NCBI RefSeq assembly: GCF_002086125.1
Contig: NZ_MVHG01000023.1
Location: forward strand, 1 to 62,914
DNA from: Mycobacterium arosiense ATCC BAA-1401 = DSM 45069
GTDB taxonomy: Bacteria; Actinomycetota; Actinomycetes; Mycobacteriales; Mycobacteriaceae
DNA length: 62,914 nucleotides
Direction: 5' to 3'
The notes beneath the pieces are model-generated. The model did no database searches and had not been told where the DNA came from. It saw only the letters and a program-made list of their open reading frames with translations. Positions 46,562-55,206 of the stretch are shown here, piece by piece. The position numbers and the translations under genes are program-made. The stretch's first letter is position 1, and the number at the start of each line of letters is the position of its first letter.

Positions 46562-48895
46562 GTGCGGGCCGAGGCGCCGTTCGCGGACTGGCGCGTGCTG
46601 GAGCTGAGCAACGGACTGGCGGCCTCCTACTGCGGCAAGATGTTCGCCGACGCCGGCGCAGACGTGGTGAAAATCGAGCCGCCGCAGGGAGATTCGCTGC
46701 GCCGATGGTCGGCCGGCGGACCGCCCGGCGCGTTGTTCGACTATCTGGCCGCGGGCAAGAAGTCGGTAATCGATCACGGCCAGCCCGCGATCACCGCGCT
46801 ACTGGCCGGCGCCGACCTCGTGATCACCGACCTCACCGGCGGACGGACACTCGACGACATCACCGCCCACACCGCCGCAGCGGCCGTGGTGGTGGCGGTG
46901 ACGCCGTTCGGCACCACCGGCCCCTACGTCGAAAACCAGGTTGCCGCCAACGAATTCATCCTGCAGGCGTTGTGCGGATCGATCGCCGGTCGCGGCTGGC
47001 CCGACGACGAGCCGGTGCAGGCGGGCGGTCGGCTCGGCGAGTGGCTGGCGGGCACGTTCGCGGCGGCCGCGGCCGCGGCAACGGCCCGGCATGCGGCCCG
47101 AAGCGGACGCGGACAGGTCATCGATGTCTCGACCTACGAGGCCATGGTGATCGCCATGGGTGGGCTGTCCGCCATGTCGGCCAGCGTGCTGGGCGCCGAT
47201 TCGCTGCTGCACGAACGGAGTTTGGAGCTGCCGTCGATCGTCCCGACCGCCGACGGAATGGTCGGCTTCTGCACCATCACCGCGCAGCAGTTCTCCGACT
47301 TCCTGGTGATGATCGATCGCGCCGAACTGGTCGACGATGCCGACCTGGCGTCGTTCGCCGGCCGGGTCGAGCGCCGCGACGAGTTCCTGCGCATGGTCAC
47401 CGAATGGACCGGGCGCCGGACCACCCAGGAGATCGTCGATCTCGCGGTGGCATTCCGGATTCCGGTCGCCCCCATCGCGACACCCGAAACCCTCTCCGAG
47501 ATCGAACACTTCTGCCAACGCGGCGTGTTCGTCGAGTCGCCGACCGGGGTGCTGTCGCCGCGGGTGCCGTATCGCAGCGACGCGATGGCGACCCGGGCGC
47601 CCGGGGAACCACCGCGACTCGGCGCCGACAACGGGCGGGTCCGGTGGCCGGTGCGACCCCAACCGCCCCGCAGCGCCGACCCCGACGCGCTGCCGTTGTC
47701 CGACCTCCGGGTCACCGACTTCACCGCGTTCTGGGCGGGCCCGGTCGCCACCCAGCTGCTGGGCGCCCTGGGCGCGGACGTGATCAAGGTCGAGGGTGTG
47801 CGCCGGCCCGACGGCATGCGGTTCTCGGCCGGGCGCCCACCGGACTGGGACCAATGGTGGGAATGGGGCCCGGTCTTTTTGTGCAGCAACAACAACAAGC
47901 GGGGCGTCAGCATCGAACTCGGCACCGGCACCGGGCGAGAGCTCGCGCTCGAGCTCATCGCCGCCAGCGATCTGGTCGTCGAGAACTTTTCACCCCGGGT
48001 GATGGCGAACTTCGGCCTGGAATGGGACGCGGTGCGGGCCGCCAATCCGCGGGCGATCTTTGTCCGCATGCCCGCGTTCGGGCTCGATGGTCCGTGGCGC
48101 GATCGCGTCGGCTTCGCGCAGACGATGGAGCAGGCCACCGGCATGGCATGGATGACCGGGCACGCCGATGGCCCGCCGGTGATCCCGCGGGGTGTGTGCG
48201 ATCCGATCGCCGGGTTGCACGCCGCCTTCGCCGCCGTCGCGGCGCTGGCGATCCGCGACCGCCGGGGCACCGGAATGCAGGTGGAGGCGACCATGGTCGA
48301 GGCCGCGCTCAACGCGTCGGCCGAAATGCTGGTCGAATACTCCCGCAACGGAATCGCGATGCACCGGAACGGAAATCGAGGCCCCGGCGCCAGCCCGCAG
48401 GGCGTCTACCGGTGCCGCGGTGATGACGACTGGGTCGCGCTCGCCGCGCTCGACGACACCTCCCGGGCCTCGTTGGCCGGCCTGCTGGGCCAGCCCGGGC
48501 TCGAGCATGCCGACTGGGCCGAGCGCGCCGACGACATCGACAAGCTGATCTCCGCTTGGGCCGCAGGACATTCGGTCTTCGAGGCGGTCGCCGCGCTGCG
48601 TGCGGCGGGGGTGGCCGCCGCGCCTGTCACGCCGGCGGCGGCGCTGCTGGCCGATCCGCAGCTGCAGGCCCGCGGCTTCTGGGAAACCGTCGACCATCCC
48701 GTCGCCGGATCGTTCGAGTGCACCGGAATGCCGTTCGCGTTCCTCGGCGCGCCGCGGCGCTGGATCCGGCGGGTACCGCCGCGCTACGGGCAGCACACCG
48801 GCGAGGTGCTGACCGACCTGCTGGGGCGAAGCGAGCAGGACCTGGATGCATTGCGGCGGTCGGGAACCATCAGCGCGCGGCCGGCGGGTTTGTGA
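46562..48895 (+). CDS. Double class III (CaiB/BaiF) CoA-transferase fusion
   Basis: The 777-residue product consists of two CoA_transf_3 domains (about 1-365 and 375-777), each with a Rossmann-like start (WRVLELSNGLAASYCGKMFADAG; LRVTDFTAFWAGPVATQLLGALGAD). The expected catalytic Asp is present in domain 1 as VIDVSTYEAMV (Asp188). Domain 2 has MQVEATMVEAAL, with Glu575 at that place. Class III enzymes move CoA between carboxylic acids; many are interlocked dimers of one short chain, so a fusion could form the dimer in one chain. The frame is open upstream to 45620, but that part is a shadow of the amidohydrolase gene. GTG start, 2 bp after the amidohydrolase stop. Confidence 0.88.
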   Translation: MRAEAPFADWRVLELSNGLAASYCGKMFADAGADVVKIEPPQGDSLRRWSAGGPPGALFDYLAAGKKSVIDHGQPAITALLAGADLVITDLTGGRTLDDITAHTAAAAVVVAVTPFGTTGPYVENQVAANEFILQALCGSIAGRGWPDDEPVQAGGRLGEWLAGTFAAAAAAATARHAARSGRGQVIDVSTYEAMVIAMGGLSAMSASVLGADSLLHERSLELPSIVPTADGMVGFCTITAQQFSDFLVMIDRAELVDDADLASFAGRVERRDEFLRMVTEWTGRRTTQEIVDLAVAFRIPVAPIATPETLSEIEHFCQRGVFVESPTGVLSPRVPYRSDAMATRAPGEPPRLGADNGRVRWPVRPQPPRSADPDALPLSDLRVTDFTAFWAGPVATQLLGALGADVIKVEGVRRPDGMRFSAGRPPDWDQWWEWGPVFLCSNNNKRGVSIELGTGTGRELALELIAASDLVVENFSPRVMANFGLEWDAVRAANPRAIFVRMPAFGLDGPWRDRVGFAQTMEQATGMAWMTGHADGPPVIPRGVCDPIAGLHAAFAAVAALAIRDRRGTGMQVEATMVEAALNASAEMLVEYSRNGIAMHRNGNRGPGASPQGVYRCRGDDDWVALAALDDTSRASLAGLLGQPGLEHADWAERADDIDKLISAWAAGHSVFEAVAALRAAGVAAAPVTPAAALLADPQLQARGFWETVDHPVAGSFECTGMPFAFLGAPRRWIRRVPPRYGQHTGEVLTDLLGRSEQDLDALRRSGTISARPAGL

Positions 48896-48896
48896 C

Positions 48897-49238
48897 ATGG
48901 CGGTCAGCCTGTGCGTGCCGCCCCGCGCCGGTGAACTCTGTGCGCCGGTGCGCTTCTTGGTGCGCAAGGATTCCGTCGTGATGGAGCTGACCGCTCGCCA
49001 CCGCATCACCGGCGTCGAATGGGATGACGACGAGCGCGCGGTCGCGATGGTCGTCGAGATCACCGACCCGCAGACGGCGCGTCCGGTGGACGTGCGAATC
49101 GATGTCGTGGAACCGGGTGGCGCCCCGGGCCCGGACAACCGCGACGCGCGCACCACGACGATCGGCACCATCATCCGCGACGGGCGACCATACGAGGTCC
49201 GCGGCACCTACCTGGGTGTGGTCGCGGACGAAAACTGA
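48897..49238 (+). CDS. Hypothetical small beta-rich protein
   Basis: The 113-residue product is predicted mostly beta-strand (VVMELTARHRITGVEW, AVAMVVEITDPQTARPVDVRIDVVEP, YEVRGTYLGVVADEN). No family is recognised and there is no signal peptide. It starts 1 bp after the CoA-transferase stop and is followed by a thiolase-like gene after 25 bp, so it is part of the same operon. It may be a binding or accessory subunit. Confidence 0.7.
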   Translation: MAVSLCVPPRAGELCAPVRFLVRKDSVVMELTARHRITGVEWDDDERAVAMVVEITDPQTARPVDVRIDVVEPGGAPGPDNRDARTTTIGTIIRDGRPYEVRGTYLGVVADEN

Positions 49239-49263
49239 AGGGCTGTAAGGGAATGGAAGATCG

Positions 49264-50424
49264 GTGACGGGGGGCAAGCGCACCGCCGCGATCGTCGGAG
49301 TGCACAACACCCGGCAAGGGCGACGGCTGGACGGCGAAACCTCACGCGGATTGGCGATCAAGGCGATCCTCGGCGCGCTCGACGATGCCGGCCTGACCCT
49401 CGACGATGTCGATGGCATCAGCGCCAGCCCGCAGTCGACCTCGTTGATCTACGACCTGCGCATCGGCCCGGCCTGGCAGGGCCTGGCATTCGGGGTCGGC
49501 ATGATCACCGAGGCGGTCACCGCCATCGAGCACGGCATGGCCGAGGTGGTGGTCCTGGTCGCGGCCCAGGCCGGCGAATACCGGGACCACGAGTCCACGG
49601 CGCCCTGGACCCGGCCCGAAAACGAATTCGTCGCCCCCTGGGGCATGTTCACCACCGCCGAGTTCGCGCTCATCGCGCGGCGCCACATGCATGCCTACGG
49701 CACCACGCGCGAACAACTTTCGTTGGTGGCGGCGACCATCCGCAACAACGGCTCACGCAATCCAGAAGCCGTCTACTACGACCGTGGGCCGTTCAGCCCG
49801 GACGACATCCCCGCGTCGCGACCCATCGCCGACCCGTTTCACCTCCTCGATTGCGCCACCACCTCCGAGGGAGGGTGTGCGCTCGTCGTGGCCAACGTCG
49901 CTGCCGTCGACGTTGCGAGCCGGCCCATCTACGTGCTGGGCAGCGGAGCGGACTTTCACGGCCCGTCGTATCAGCACCCACCCGCGTACGATCTGGCCGG
50001 GCGGCGCGCAGACCACGTCAACGGTGTGGTGGGCCGGCGGGCGGCCGAGTGCGCATTCCGACACGCCGGCTTGCGCCGCGGCGACGTCGACGTGCTGGAA
50101 CTCTACGACCCGTTCTCCTTCGAAATCATCCGTCAGCTCGAGGCTTTCGGTTTTTGCGGCGACGGTGAGGGTGGTCCCTTCGTGGCCGACGGCCACATCG
50201 CCATTGACGGCAGCCACCCGATCACCACCGACGGCGGAACCATGTCGTTCAGCCATGCCGGCGCCAATCCGCAGATGATGCAGCGGGCGGTCCGCGCCGT
50301 GCAGCAGCTGCGCGGACAGGCCGGCGATCTTCAGGTGCCCGATGCACACGTCGCGCTTTGTAGCAACGGGGGAGCGGGGGCGCTGTTCACGACCGTGCTG
50401 ATTCTGGGAGACCAACCACGATGA
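49264..50424 (+). CDS. Second thiolase-like lipid-transfer protein, Cys-less
   Basis: The 386-residue product has the thiolase/SCP-x fold. The active-site stretch reads IGPAWQGLAFGVGMITEAVT, with no nucleophilic Cys. It keeps LELYDPFSFEIIRQLEAFGF, corresponding to the Tyr-containing motif of Ltp2-type retro-aldolases, and a C-terminal CSNGGAGALFTTVLIL. It starts at GTG; its last bases overlap the DUF35 start (ATGA), so the two are coupled, as in the pair at 42308-43930. Confidence 0.85.
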   Translation: MTGGKRTAAIVGVHNTRQGRRLDGETSRGLAIKAILGALDDAGLTLDDVDGISASPQSTSLIYDLRIGPAWQGLAFGVGMITEAVTAIEHGMAEVVVLVAAQAGEYRDHESTAPWTRPENEFVAPWGMFTTAEFALIARRHMHAYGTTREQLSLVAATIRNNGSRNPEAVYYDRGPFSPDDIPASRPIADPFHLLDCATTSEGGCALVVANVAAVDVASRPIYVLGSGADFHGPSYQHPPAYDLAGRRADHVNGVVGRRAAECAFRHAGLRRGDVDVLELYDPFSFEIIRQLEAFGFCGDGEGGPFVADGHIAIDGSHPITTDGGTMSFSHAGANPQMMQRAVRAVQQLRGQAGDLQVPDAHVALCSNGGAGALFTTVLILGDQPR

Positions 50425-50855
50425 CCTCCGATCCGTTGCGGCCCCAAGCCGGGCCCGTCCCGCACGCCAGCAGCCACGTCAGCCGCCCGTTCTGGGAGGG
50501 CTGCCGATCCCACGAGCTGCGCTACCAGCGTTGCGCTGCTTGCGGATCGGCGAACTTCCCGCCGACCGAACACTGCCGCCAATGCCTTTCCGATGACATC
50601 ACCTGGCAGCACAGCAGCGGCCGCGGCGAGATCTACAGCTGGACGGTCGTATACCGGTCCGTGACACCGGAATTCGAGCCGCCCTATGCGCCGGCGATCG
50701 TCACCTTGGACGAGGGTTATCAGATGCTGACCAACGTCGTCGGCGTGCCACCGGAGGAGCTAGACGTCGGCATGCGAGTACGGGTGCAGTTCCACGCCAC
50801 CGGGCCCGACGTGACCCTCCCGTACTTCACCGGCGCGGAAACCGGCAGTTCGTGA
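50421..50855 (+). CDS. DUF35 OB-fold protein with zinc ribbon
   Basis: The 144-residue product has the complete DUF35 architecture: N-terminal helix (SRPFWEGCRSHELRYQ), rubredoxin-like zinc ribbon with four Cys (RCAACGSANFPPTEHCRQCL) and OB-fold (GEIYSWTVVYRSVTPEFEPP, LDEGYQMLTNVVG, VGMRVRVQF). It should bind acyl-CoA and support its Cys-less thiolase-like partner, whose stop overlaps its start by 4 bp. Its own stop overlaps the PadR gene start by 4 bp. Confidence 0.9.
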   Translation: MTSDPLRPQAGPVPHASSHVSRPFWEGCRSHELRYQRCAACGSANFPPTEHCRQCLSDDITWQHSSGRGEIYSWTVVYRSVTPEFEPPYAPAIVTLDEGYQMLTNVVGVPPEELDVGMRVRVQFHATGPDVTLPYFTGAETGSS

Positions 50856-51502
50856 GCCCGAGAACCACTAACGGCCTGCCGGTCACCGCCTACCTGGTGT
50901 TAGGGGTGCTGGCGGCCAACGACGAGCAACTCACCGCCGGCGAGATCAAGATGCGTGCCGAACTGTCGGTCGGGCACTTCTATTGGTCGCCGTCGGTCAG
51001 TCACGTCCGGCGCGAACTGACCCGCCTGTTGCAGCGGGACATGGTCAGCGAGATCGGCGCGCAATCCGGCAAACGCGCCATCACCTTGTACGAGACCACC
51101 GATGCCGGACGCGACGCGCTGCGCCGCTGGGTCCAGCACTTCCCGGGCCCCGACCGCGTGGTCGTCAAACACCCCGTCATCCTCCGCACGTGGTTGGCGC
51201 GCGGCCAGGATCCCGAACACGTCCTCGACACCTTGGACCGGCATCTGGAAGCGACCCGCGCCCGGTTGGACGAGGCGCTGTGGTCGCGGCGGCGGTCGGC
51301 CGAACTCGGCATCACCGAGGACCCCGAGCAGCGGTACTCCTTCGCCGTTTTGGACTACGCCATCCGCGGGCTGTACGCGGAGATCTCCAACATCACCCAG
51401 CTGCGCGACGAGATTGCCAGCGGCACAACGCGAGACCCGGCTAAACGGGTGCGACGGCCGAAGGGTCAGATCCGGCGCCGGGTACCGAGGAGCCCGTCGT
51501 AG
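50852..51502 (+). CDS. PadR-family transcriptional regulator
   Basis: The 216-residue product has the PadR winged helix (LVLGVLAANDEQLTAGEIKM, then FYWSPSVSHVRRELTRLLQRDMV) and a C-terminal dimerisation helix bundle. It is the last gene of the amidohydrolase-CoA-transferase operon by a 4-bp overlap, so it likely senses a pathway intermediate and feeds back. Its TAG (51500-51502) uses the first bases of a 37-bp repeat unit, and its last 62 bp overlap the convergent ligase frame. Confidence 0.88.
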   Translation: MSPRTTNGLPVTAYLVLGVLAANDEQLTAGEIKMRAELSVGHFYWSPSVSHVRRELTRLLQRDMVSEIGAQSGKRAITLYETTDAGRDALRRWVQHFPGPDRVVVKHPVILRTWLARGQDPEHVLDTLDRHLEATRARLDEALWSRRRSAELGITEDPEQRYSFAVLDYAIRGLYAEISNITQLRDEIASGTTRDPAKRVRRPKGQIRRRVPRSPS

Positions 51503-53180
51503 TTGATGGTGGCGACCCGCCGCGCCCGGCTCCGCCGCGCTTGCGATCGCCGCTAGTTGATGGTGGCGACCCGCCGCGCCCGGCTCCGCCCGAACGATCG
51601 CCACTGACCGTGTAGGCCGTGCCCCGTGGTTCGCGCTCCCACAGCACTTCGCCGGGCCCGACGTTCGTTCCCTGAGCGATCAACCGGCGCTTGAGCACCT
51701 TGTGCGTCGCGGTGCTGGGCAGGTCGGCCGCGATCCGGACGTAGCGTGGGCGGGCCTTGGGGGACAGGTCGGGCTGCGCGTCCAGGAACGCTTCTAAATC
51801 ATCGGCGGTCAGGGCCTGGCCGTCGTTGAGGACCATCGCGGCCATCACCTGATCGCCGACGTGGCCGTCGGCCACGGCGTAGACCGCGACCCGGCTGATC
51901 GCGCTGTGGCGCAACAGGATTCGCTCGATCGGCGCCCCCGCCAGATTCTCGCCGTCCACCCGCATCCAGTCGGCGGTGCGGCCGGCCAGATAGATCCAGC
52001 CGTCGGCGTCCCGGTAGGCCAGGTCACCGGACCAGTACATGCCGTGGCGCATGCGTTCGGCGTTGGCGTCCGGGTCGTTGTAGTAGCCGGTGAAGAAACC
52101 CGAACCCGCGGTGTTGACCAACTCGCCCACCGCCTCGTCGGCGTTGACCAGCGCGCCGTCGGCGTCGAACCGGGCGACCGCACACTCGGTGACGGTGTCG
52201 CTGTTGTACACCGCCACCCCGTCGGCGCCCCGGCCGATCGAGCCCTTGGGGGTGCCGGGCTCGCGGATGATGATGACGGCATTCTCGGTGGACCCGAAGC
52301 CGTCCTCGACCTGCACACCGAACCGGCGGCCGAATTCCTCGATGTCCTTGTCGTTGGCCTCGTTGCCGAACGCCACCCGCAGCGGATTGTCGGCATCGTC
52401 CTCACGTTCGGCGGTCGCCAGGATGTAGGCCAGCGGCTTCCCGACGTAGTTCATGTAGGTGGCGCCGTAGCGGCGGACGTCCTCGAGGAAACTGCTCGCC
52501 GAGAATTTCGCGGGCACGATCGCCGCACCGGAACACACCGCGGGCGCCCAGCCCGCGACGACCGCGTTGGAGTGGAACAGCGGCATCGACACGTAACAGG
52601 TGTCTTGTTCGGTGAGGTTGAATCGGTCGGCCAGGCTGAGACCGGCGACGGTGGCCATGAAGTGGGATACCTGGACAGCCTTGGGGTTTCCGCTCGTGCC
52701 CGAGGTGAAGATCATCATGAAGGCGTCCATCGCGGTGACCTGCCGATGCGGTGTCAGGTCGCCCGCGCCGTCGACGAATTCGGCCCATTGCGGTGTCGAG
52801 GTGTCGAGGATCTGCGTGCCGGCGAGGTCCAGGCCATCCAGCAGTGGCCGATGTTCGGCATCGGTCACCACGAACTGGCAGTCGCAACGACGCACATCGG
52901 CGGCCAGTGCCTCACCGCGCCGGGTGTCGTTCAGGCCGCACAGCACGTAGCCGCCAAGCCCGGCCGCCGCCATCTGGCTCAGCATCTCGGGCGTGTTTCC
53001 CAGCAAGGCGCCGACGTGCACGGGCCGTAGCGGATCGGCGGCGGCCAGCAGCGCGGCGGCCCGCGCCGCGGCGCCCGCTAGGTACTGATGCCAAGTCCAT
53101 TGCGCGTCATGGTATTTCACCGCGATCGACGAATCGGACCGGCGCTTGTTCAGTAGCGCTTGAATCGTGTCGTCAGCCAT
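51441..53180 (-). CDS. Acyl-CoA ligase (FadD type)
   Basis: The 579-residue product is an AMP-forming acyl-CoA synthetase. It has the P-loop FTSGTSGNPKAVQVSH, GFGSTENAV, the hinge YWSGDLAYRDADGWIYLAGR-like segment (written here only in part) and a C-terminal Lys in TATHKVLKRRL. It may resemble FadD17 of steroid side-chain breakdown. The last about 50 residues are an unusual tail of an 18-residue tandem repeat (GGAGRGGSPPST) produced by a DNA repeat running past the normal end. I chose ATG 53180. The TetR operator copy lies 39 bp upstream, so it should share control with the dehydrogenase operon. Confidence 0.88.
   Translation of the reverse strand: MADDTIQALLNKRRSDSSIAVKYHDAQWTWHQYLAGAAARAAALLAAADPLRPVHVGALLGNTPEMLSQMAAAGLGGYVLCGLNDTRRGEALAADVRRCDCQFVVTDAEHRPLLDGLDLAGTQILDTSTPQWAEFVDGAGDLTPHRQVTAMDAFMMIFTSGTSGNPKAVQVSHFMATVAGLSLADRFNLTEQDTCYVSMPLFHSNAVVAGWAPAVCSGAAIVPAKFSASSFLEDVRRYGATYMNYVGKPLAYILATAEREDDADNPLRVAFGNEANDKDIEEFGRRFGVQVEDGFGSTENAVIIIREPGTPKGSIGRGADGVAVYNSDTVTECAVARFDADGALVNADEAVGELVNTAGSGFFTGYYNDPDANAERMRHGMYWSGDLAYRDADGWIYLAGRTADWMRVDGENLAGAPIERILLRHSAISRVAVYAVADGHVGDQVMAAMVLNDGQALTADDLEAFLDAQPDLSPKARPRYVRIAADLPSTATHKVLKRRLIAQGTNVGPGEVLWEREPRGTAYTVSGDRSGGAGRGGSPPSTSGDRKRGGAGRGGSPPSTTTGSSVPGAGSDPSAVAPV
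51500..51590. repeat. Two direct copies of a 37-bp mycobacterial-type repeat
   Basis: Positions 51500-51536 and 51554-51590 are identical over 37 bp, starting TAGTTGATGGTGGCGACCCG, with a 54-bp period. Partial copies of GATCGCC flank each unit. The sequence resembles the short dispersed intergenic repeats common in slow-growing mycobacteria. The period is a multiple of three, so on the minus strand it encodes an in-frame tandem repeat in the ligase tail. Confidence 0.85.
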
Positions 53181-53541
53181 CGGCCGGATCCACCTTCGCT
53201 TAGCCATCCTACGAGACGAGACGGTCCGTCTTATAGTACCGGGCGGCCCGGCCGGGTACGGGGCCTGCCGTCGCCACCAATTCTGTTGTGCAGTTGTCAT
53301 GCTTATTTCGCTCAGGATTCCCCCATCGGGGCCCGCGTGTATCGCCGCCCCGTTCGCCCCGAGCGGTCATCATTGCCCCATGCTGTTTGAGCTACACAGG
53401 TCGCTGTTGCTGTTACGCAACCGAGCGAGTGAACTTCGGCGCGGAATCGCGCAGTCGCGATTGGCGGGCTTATCCGGCCGGCGGCACCAGGCCGGACCGC
53501 AACCTTCGAAGGGCGACGCCCAAAGTTGATGCGTGACGGCG
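53181..53541. promoter_or_regulatory. Ligase promoter region with second TetR operator; otherwise non-coding
   Basis: On the minus strand a -10-like TACTAT (53238-53233) is followed directly by the palindrome AGACGG-T-CCGTCT (53231-53219), the same site as at 40007-40019; 18 bases (53215-53232) match exactly. The rest of the 361-bp gap has no recognisable gene. A 49-codon frame from ATG 53380 to 53529 is open but shows no family signature or clear ribosome-binding site. Confidence 0.6.
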
Positions 53542-54318
53542 CTATCCGCCCACCATCATCAGCCCGCCATCCACCGCCAGCAGCTGCCCGGTGATGAACC
53601 TTGCGCCTGGGCCGGCCAGGAAAACCAGCATCGGACCGACGTCGCGGGCGGGCTCGCCCAGCGTGCCGCCGAGCGGGATCATCATCTTCATCTGCTGGTC
53701 GATCAGGGCCGCGGCGTCCGGGCCGAGGAAATCGCGGAGCCGGTCGGCGCCCGGCGTCTGGACCGCGGGGGCAAGGGCATTGACGGTGATGTTGTCGGCG
53801 GCCCAAGCTTTGGCGGCCGATCGCGTCCATGCCTGCACCGCGCCCTTTGTTGCGGCGTAGACGGCCGAGATGGGGCTGCCCATCACGGCTTCCGACGACC
53901 CGAAGTTGATGATCCGGCCGCCTTTGGGGTCTTGGTCCTTCATCACCGCGTAGGCGGCCTGGTTGGTGAGGATGGTCGCCTTGATGTTGGTGTCCAACAG
54001 AAACGTGATGTCGTCGGCGTCGATGTAGCCGGGAACTCCCGCCTGCCACAGCCCCGCGGCGTTGACCAGCACGTCGAGGCCACCGAGGCGTAGCGCCGCC
54101 TCGCGGGCCAGCGCCGAGACGGCCTCTGCCTGGCGCACGTCGCACTGCAACCAATCGGCCGCCAGGCCGTCCGGCGGTGGCGTCTGGTGATAGGTCGCGG
54201 CGACCTTCGCTCCCGCCGCCGCGAGCACCTCGACGGCGGCCGCGCCGATACCGGTGGCACCCCCGGTGACCAGGATCCGCCGGCCGCTCAGGGGAGACGT
54301 CGCGTCTGACACGTCCAC
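53542..54318 (-). CDS. Short-chain dehydrogenase/reductase
   Basis: The 258-residue product is a classical SDR: the NAD(P) motif ILVTGGATGIGAAAVEV at about residue 15, the N-A-A-G motif VLVNAAGLWQ, catalytic Tyr-x3-Lys in SAVYAATKGAVQAW, and a PG-type end with RFITGQLLAVDGG. It would oxidise or reduce a hydroxyl or keto group of a pathway intermediate. I chose GTG 54318, with GTG 54312 as alternative; the longer frame to 54816 is antisense to the hydrolase gene. It is 32 bp downstream of that gene on the same strand. Confidence 0.87.
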   Translation of the reverse strand: MDVSDATSPLSGRRILVTGGATGIGAAAVEVLAAAGAKVAATYHQTPPPDGLAADWLQCDVRQAEAVSALAREAALRLGGLDVLVNAAGLWQAGVPGYIDADDITFLLDTNIKATILTNQAAYAVMKDQDPKGGRIINFGSSEAVMGSPISAVYAATKGAVQAWTRSAAKAWAADNITVNALAPAVQTPGADRLRDFLGPDAAALIDQQMKMMIPLGGTLGEPARDVGPMLVFLAGPGARFITGQLLAVDGGLMMVGG

Positions 54319-54350
54319 GACGCTACCGCGAGCGTCGAGGCACCGAACCG

Positions 54351-55181
54351 TTACGTGCGCACGGCGATCGTCGAGAGCAAATCGGCGAGCCGATCGGGCT
54401 GATCGATCATGGAGAAGGTCCTGGCCCCCGCGATGACTTCGAGGCGGGCGTTGGGAATGGTCGCGGCCAGCCGCGCCCCGTCTTCCTGCTCGAAGAACAC
54501 ATCGTCGGCAGACCACGCGATGAGCGTCGGCTTGTCGAAGTCGTACAGCCGGGCCGCCACCGCCGTCGTCACCTCGGTGCGCATCGAAAGGGTGAACTGG
54601 CGCAGGTCTTCCGCGACCTCCGGCAGCGACAGTGCCGGGCGCACCCAGACCTCGGTGAGCTCGTCGATGTTGCGATGCGCCAGACCGTCGAACGCGCGCT
54701 TGCGCACGGCTGGCACCCGCACGGCCTGGGCCGCGGCCCGGAAGGACGGCTTCGTCTTCGCCGCCAGAATGAGCGGCTTGAGGATCGGTGGCGGAAAGTG
54801 TTCGAACGCATCGCAACTCGTGAGCACCAACGCGCCCAGCCGTTCGCGATGGTGCACGGCCACCAACTGGGCGACGACACCACCGGTGTCGTTACCCACC
54901 AGCACCACGTCCTGTAGGTCCAGCGCGGCGAGCACTTCGGCGACCATGCCGGCCACACCGGTGATGGTGCGGTCGGCGCCGCGGCGCAGCGGCTCGGGAT
55001 GCGCGCCCAACGGCCAGGTCGGAGCGATGCACCGCAGACCGCGCGCAGCCAGGCGTTCACTGAGCTGGCGCCACAATTGCCCACCCATCATGTAGCCGTG
55101 CACAAAGACGACAGGCCTGCCGTTTTCGGGTCCGGCTGCTTCGTAATGGATGGTTCCGGCACTAATGTCGATCGTCGACAT
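54351..55181 (-). CDS. Alpha/beta hydrolase with Asp nucleophile
   Basis: The 276-residue product has the alpha/beta hydrolase fold with oxyanion motif VFVHGYMMGG and a nucleophile elbow VGNDTGGVVAQL in which Asp98 replaces Ser, as in haloalkane dehalogenases and epoxide hydrolases. The usual C-terminal His in a G-x-x-H-F setting is missing; the segment reads VIAGARTFSMIDQPD. I recall the R-T-F-x-x-x-D-Q-P form as common in a family of actinobacterial hydrolases. The substrate is unknown. It is divergent from a TetR gene, with a 27-bp palindrome between. Confidence 0.85.
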   Translation of the reverse strand: MSTIDISAGTIHYEAAGPENGRPVVFVHGYMMGGQLWRQLSERLAARGLRCIAPTWPLGAHPEPLRRGADRTITGVAGMVAEVLAALDLQDVVLVGNDTGGVVAQLVAVHHRERLGALVLTSCDAFEHFPPPILKPLILAAKTKPSFRAAAQAVRVPAVRKRAFDGLAHRNIDELTEVWVRPALSLPEVAEDLRQFTLSMRTEVTTAVAARLYDFDKPTLIAWSADDVFFEQEDGARLAATIPNARLEVIAGARTFSMIDQPDRLADLLSTIAVRT

Positions 55182-55206
55182 AGCAAACTCCTACCTCGGG
55201 GATACA

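Noticed and set aside
53380..53529. 49-codon small protein between the ligase and SDR genes
   Set aside because: Open frame without ribosome-binding site, family match or partner; not strong enough to list as a gene.
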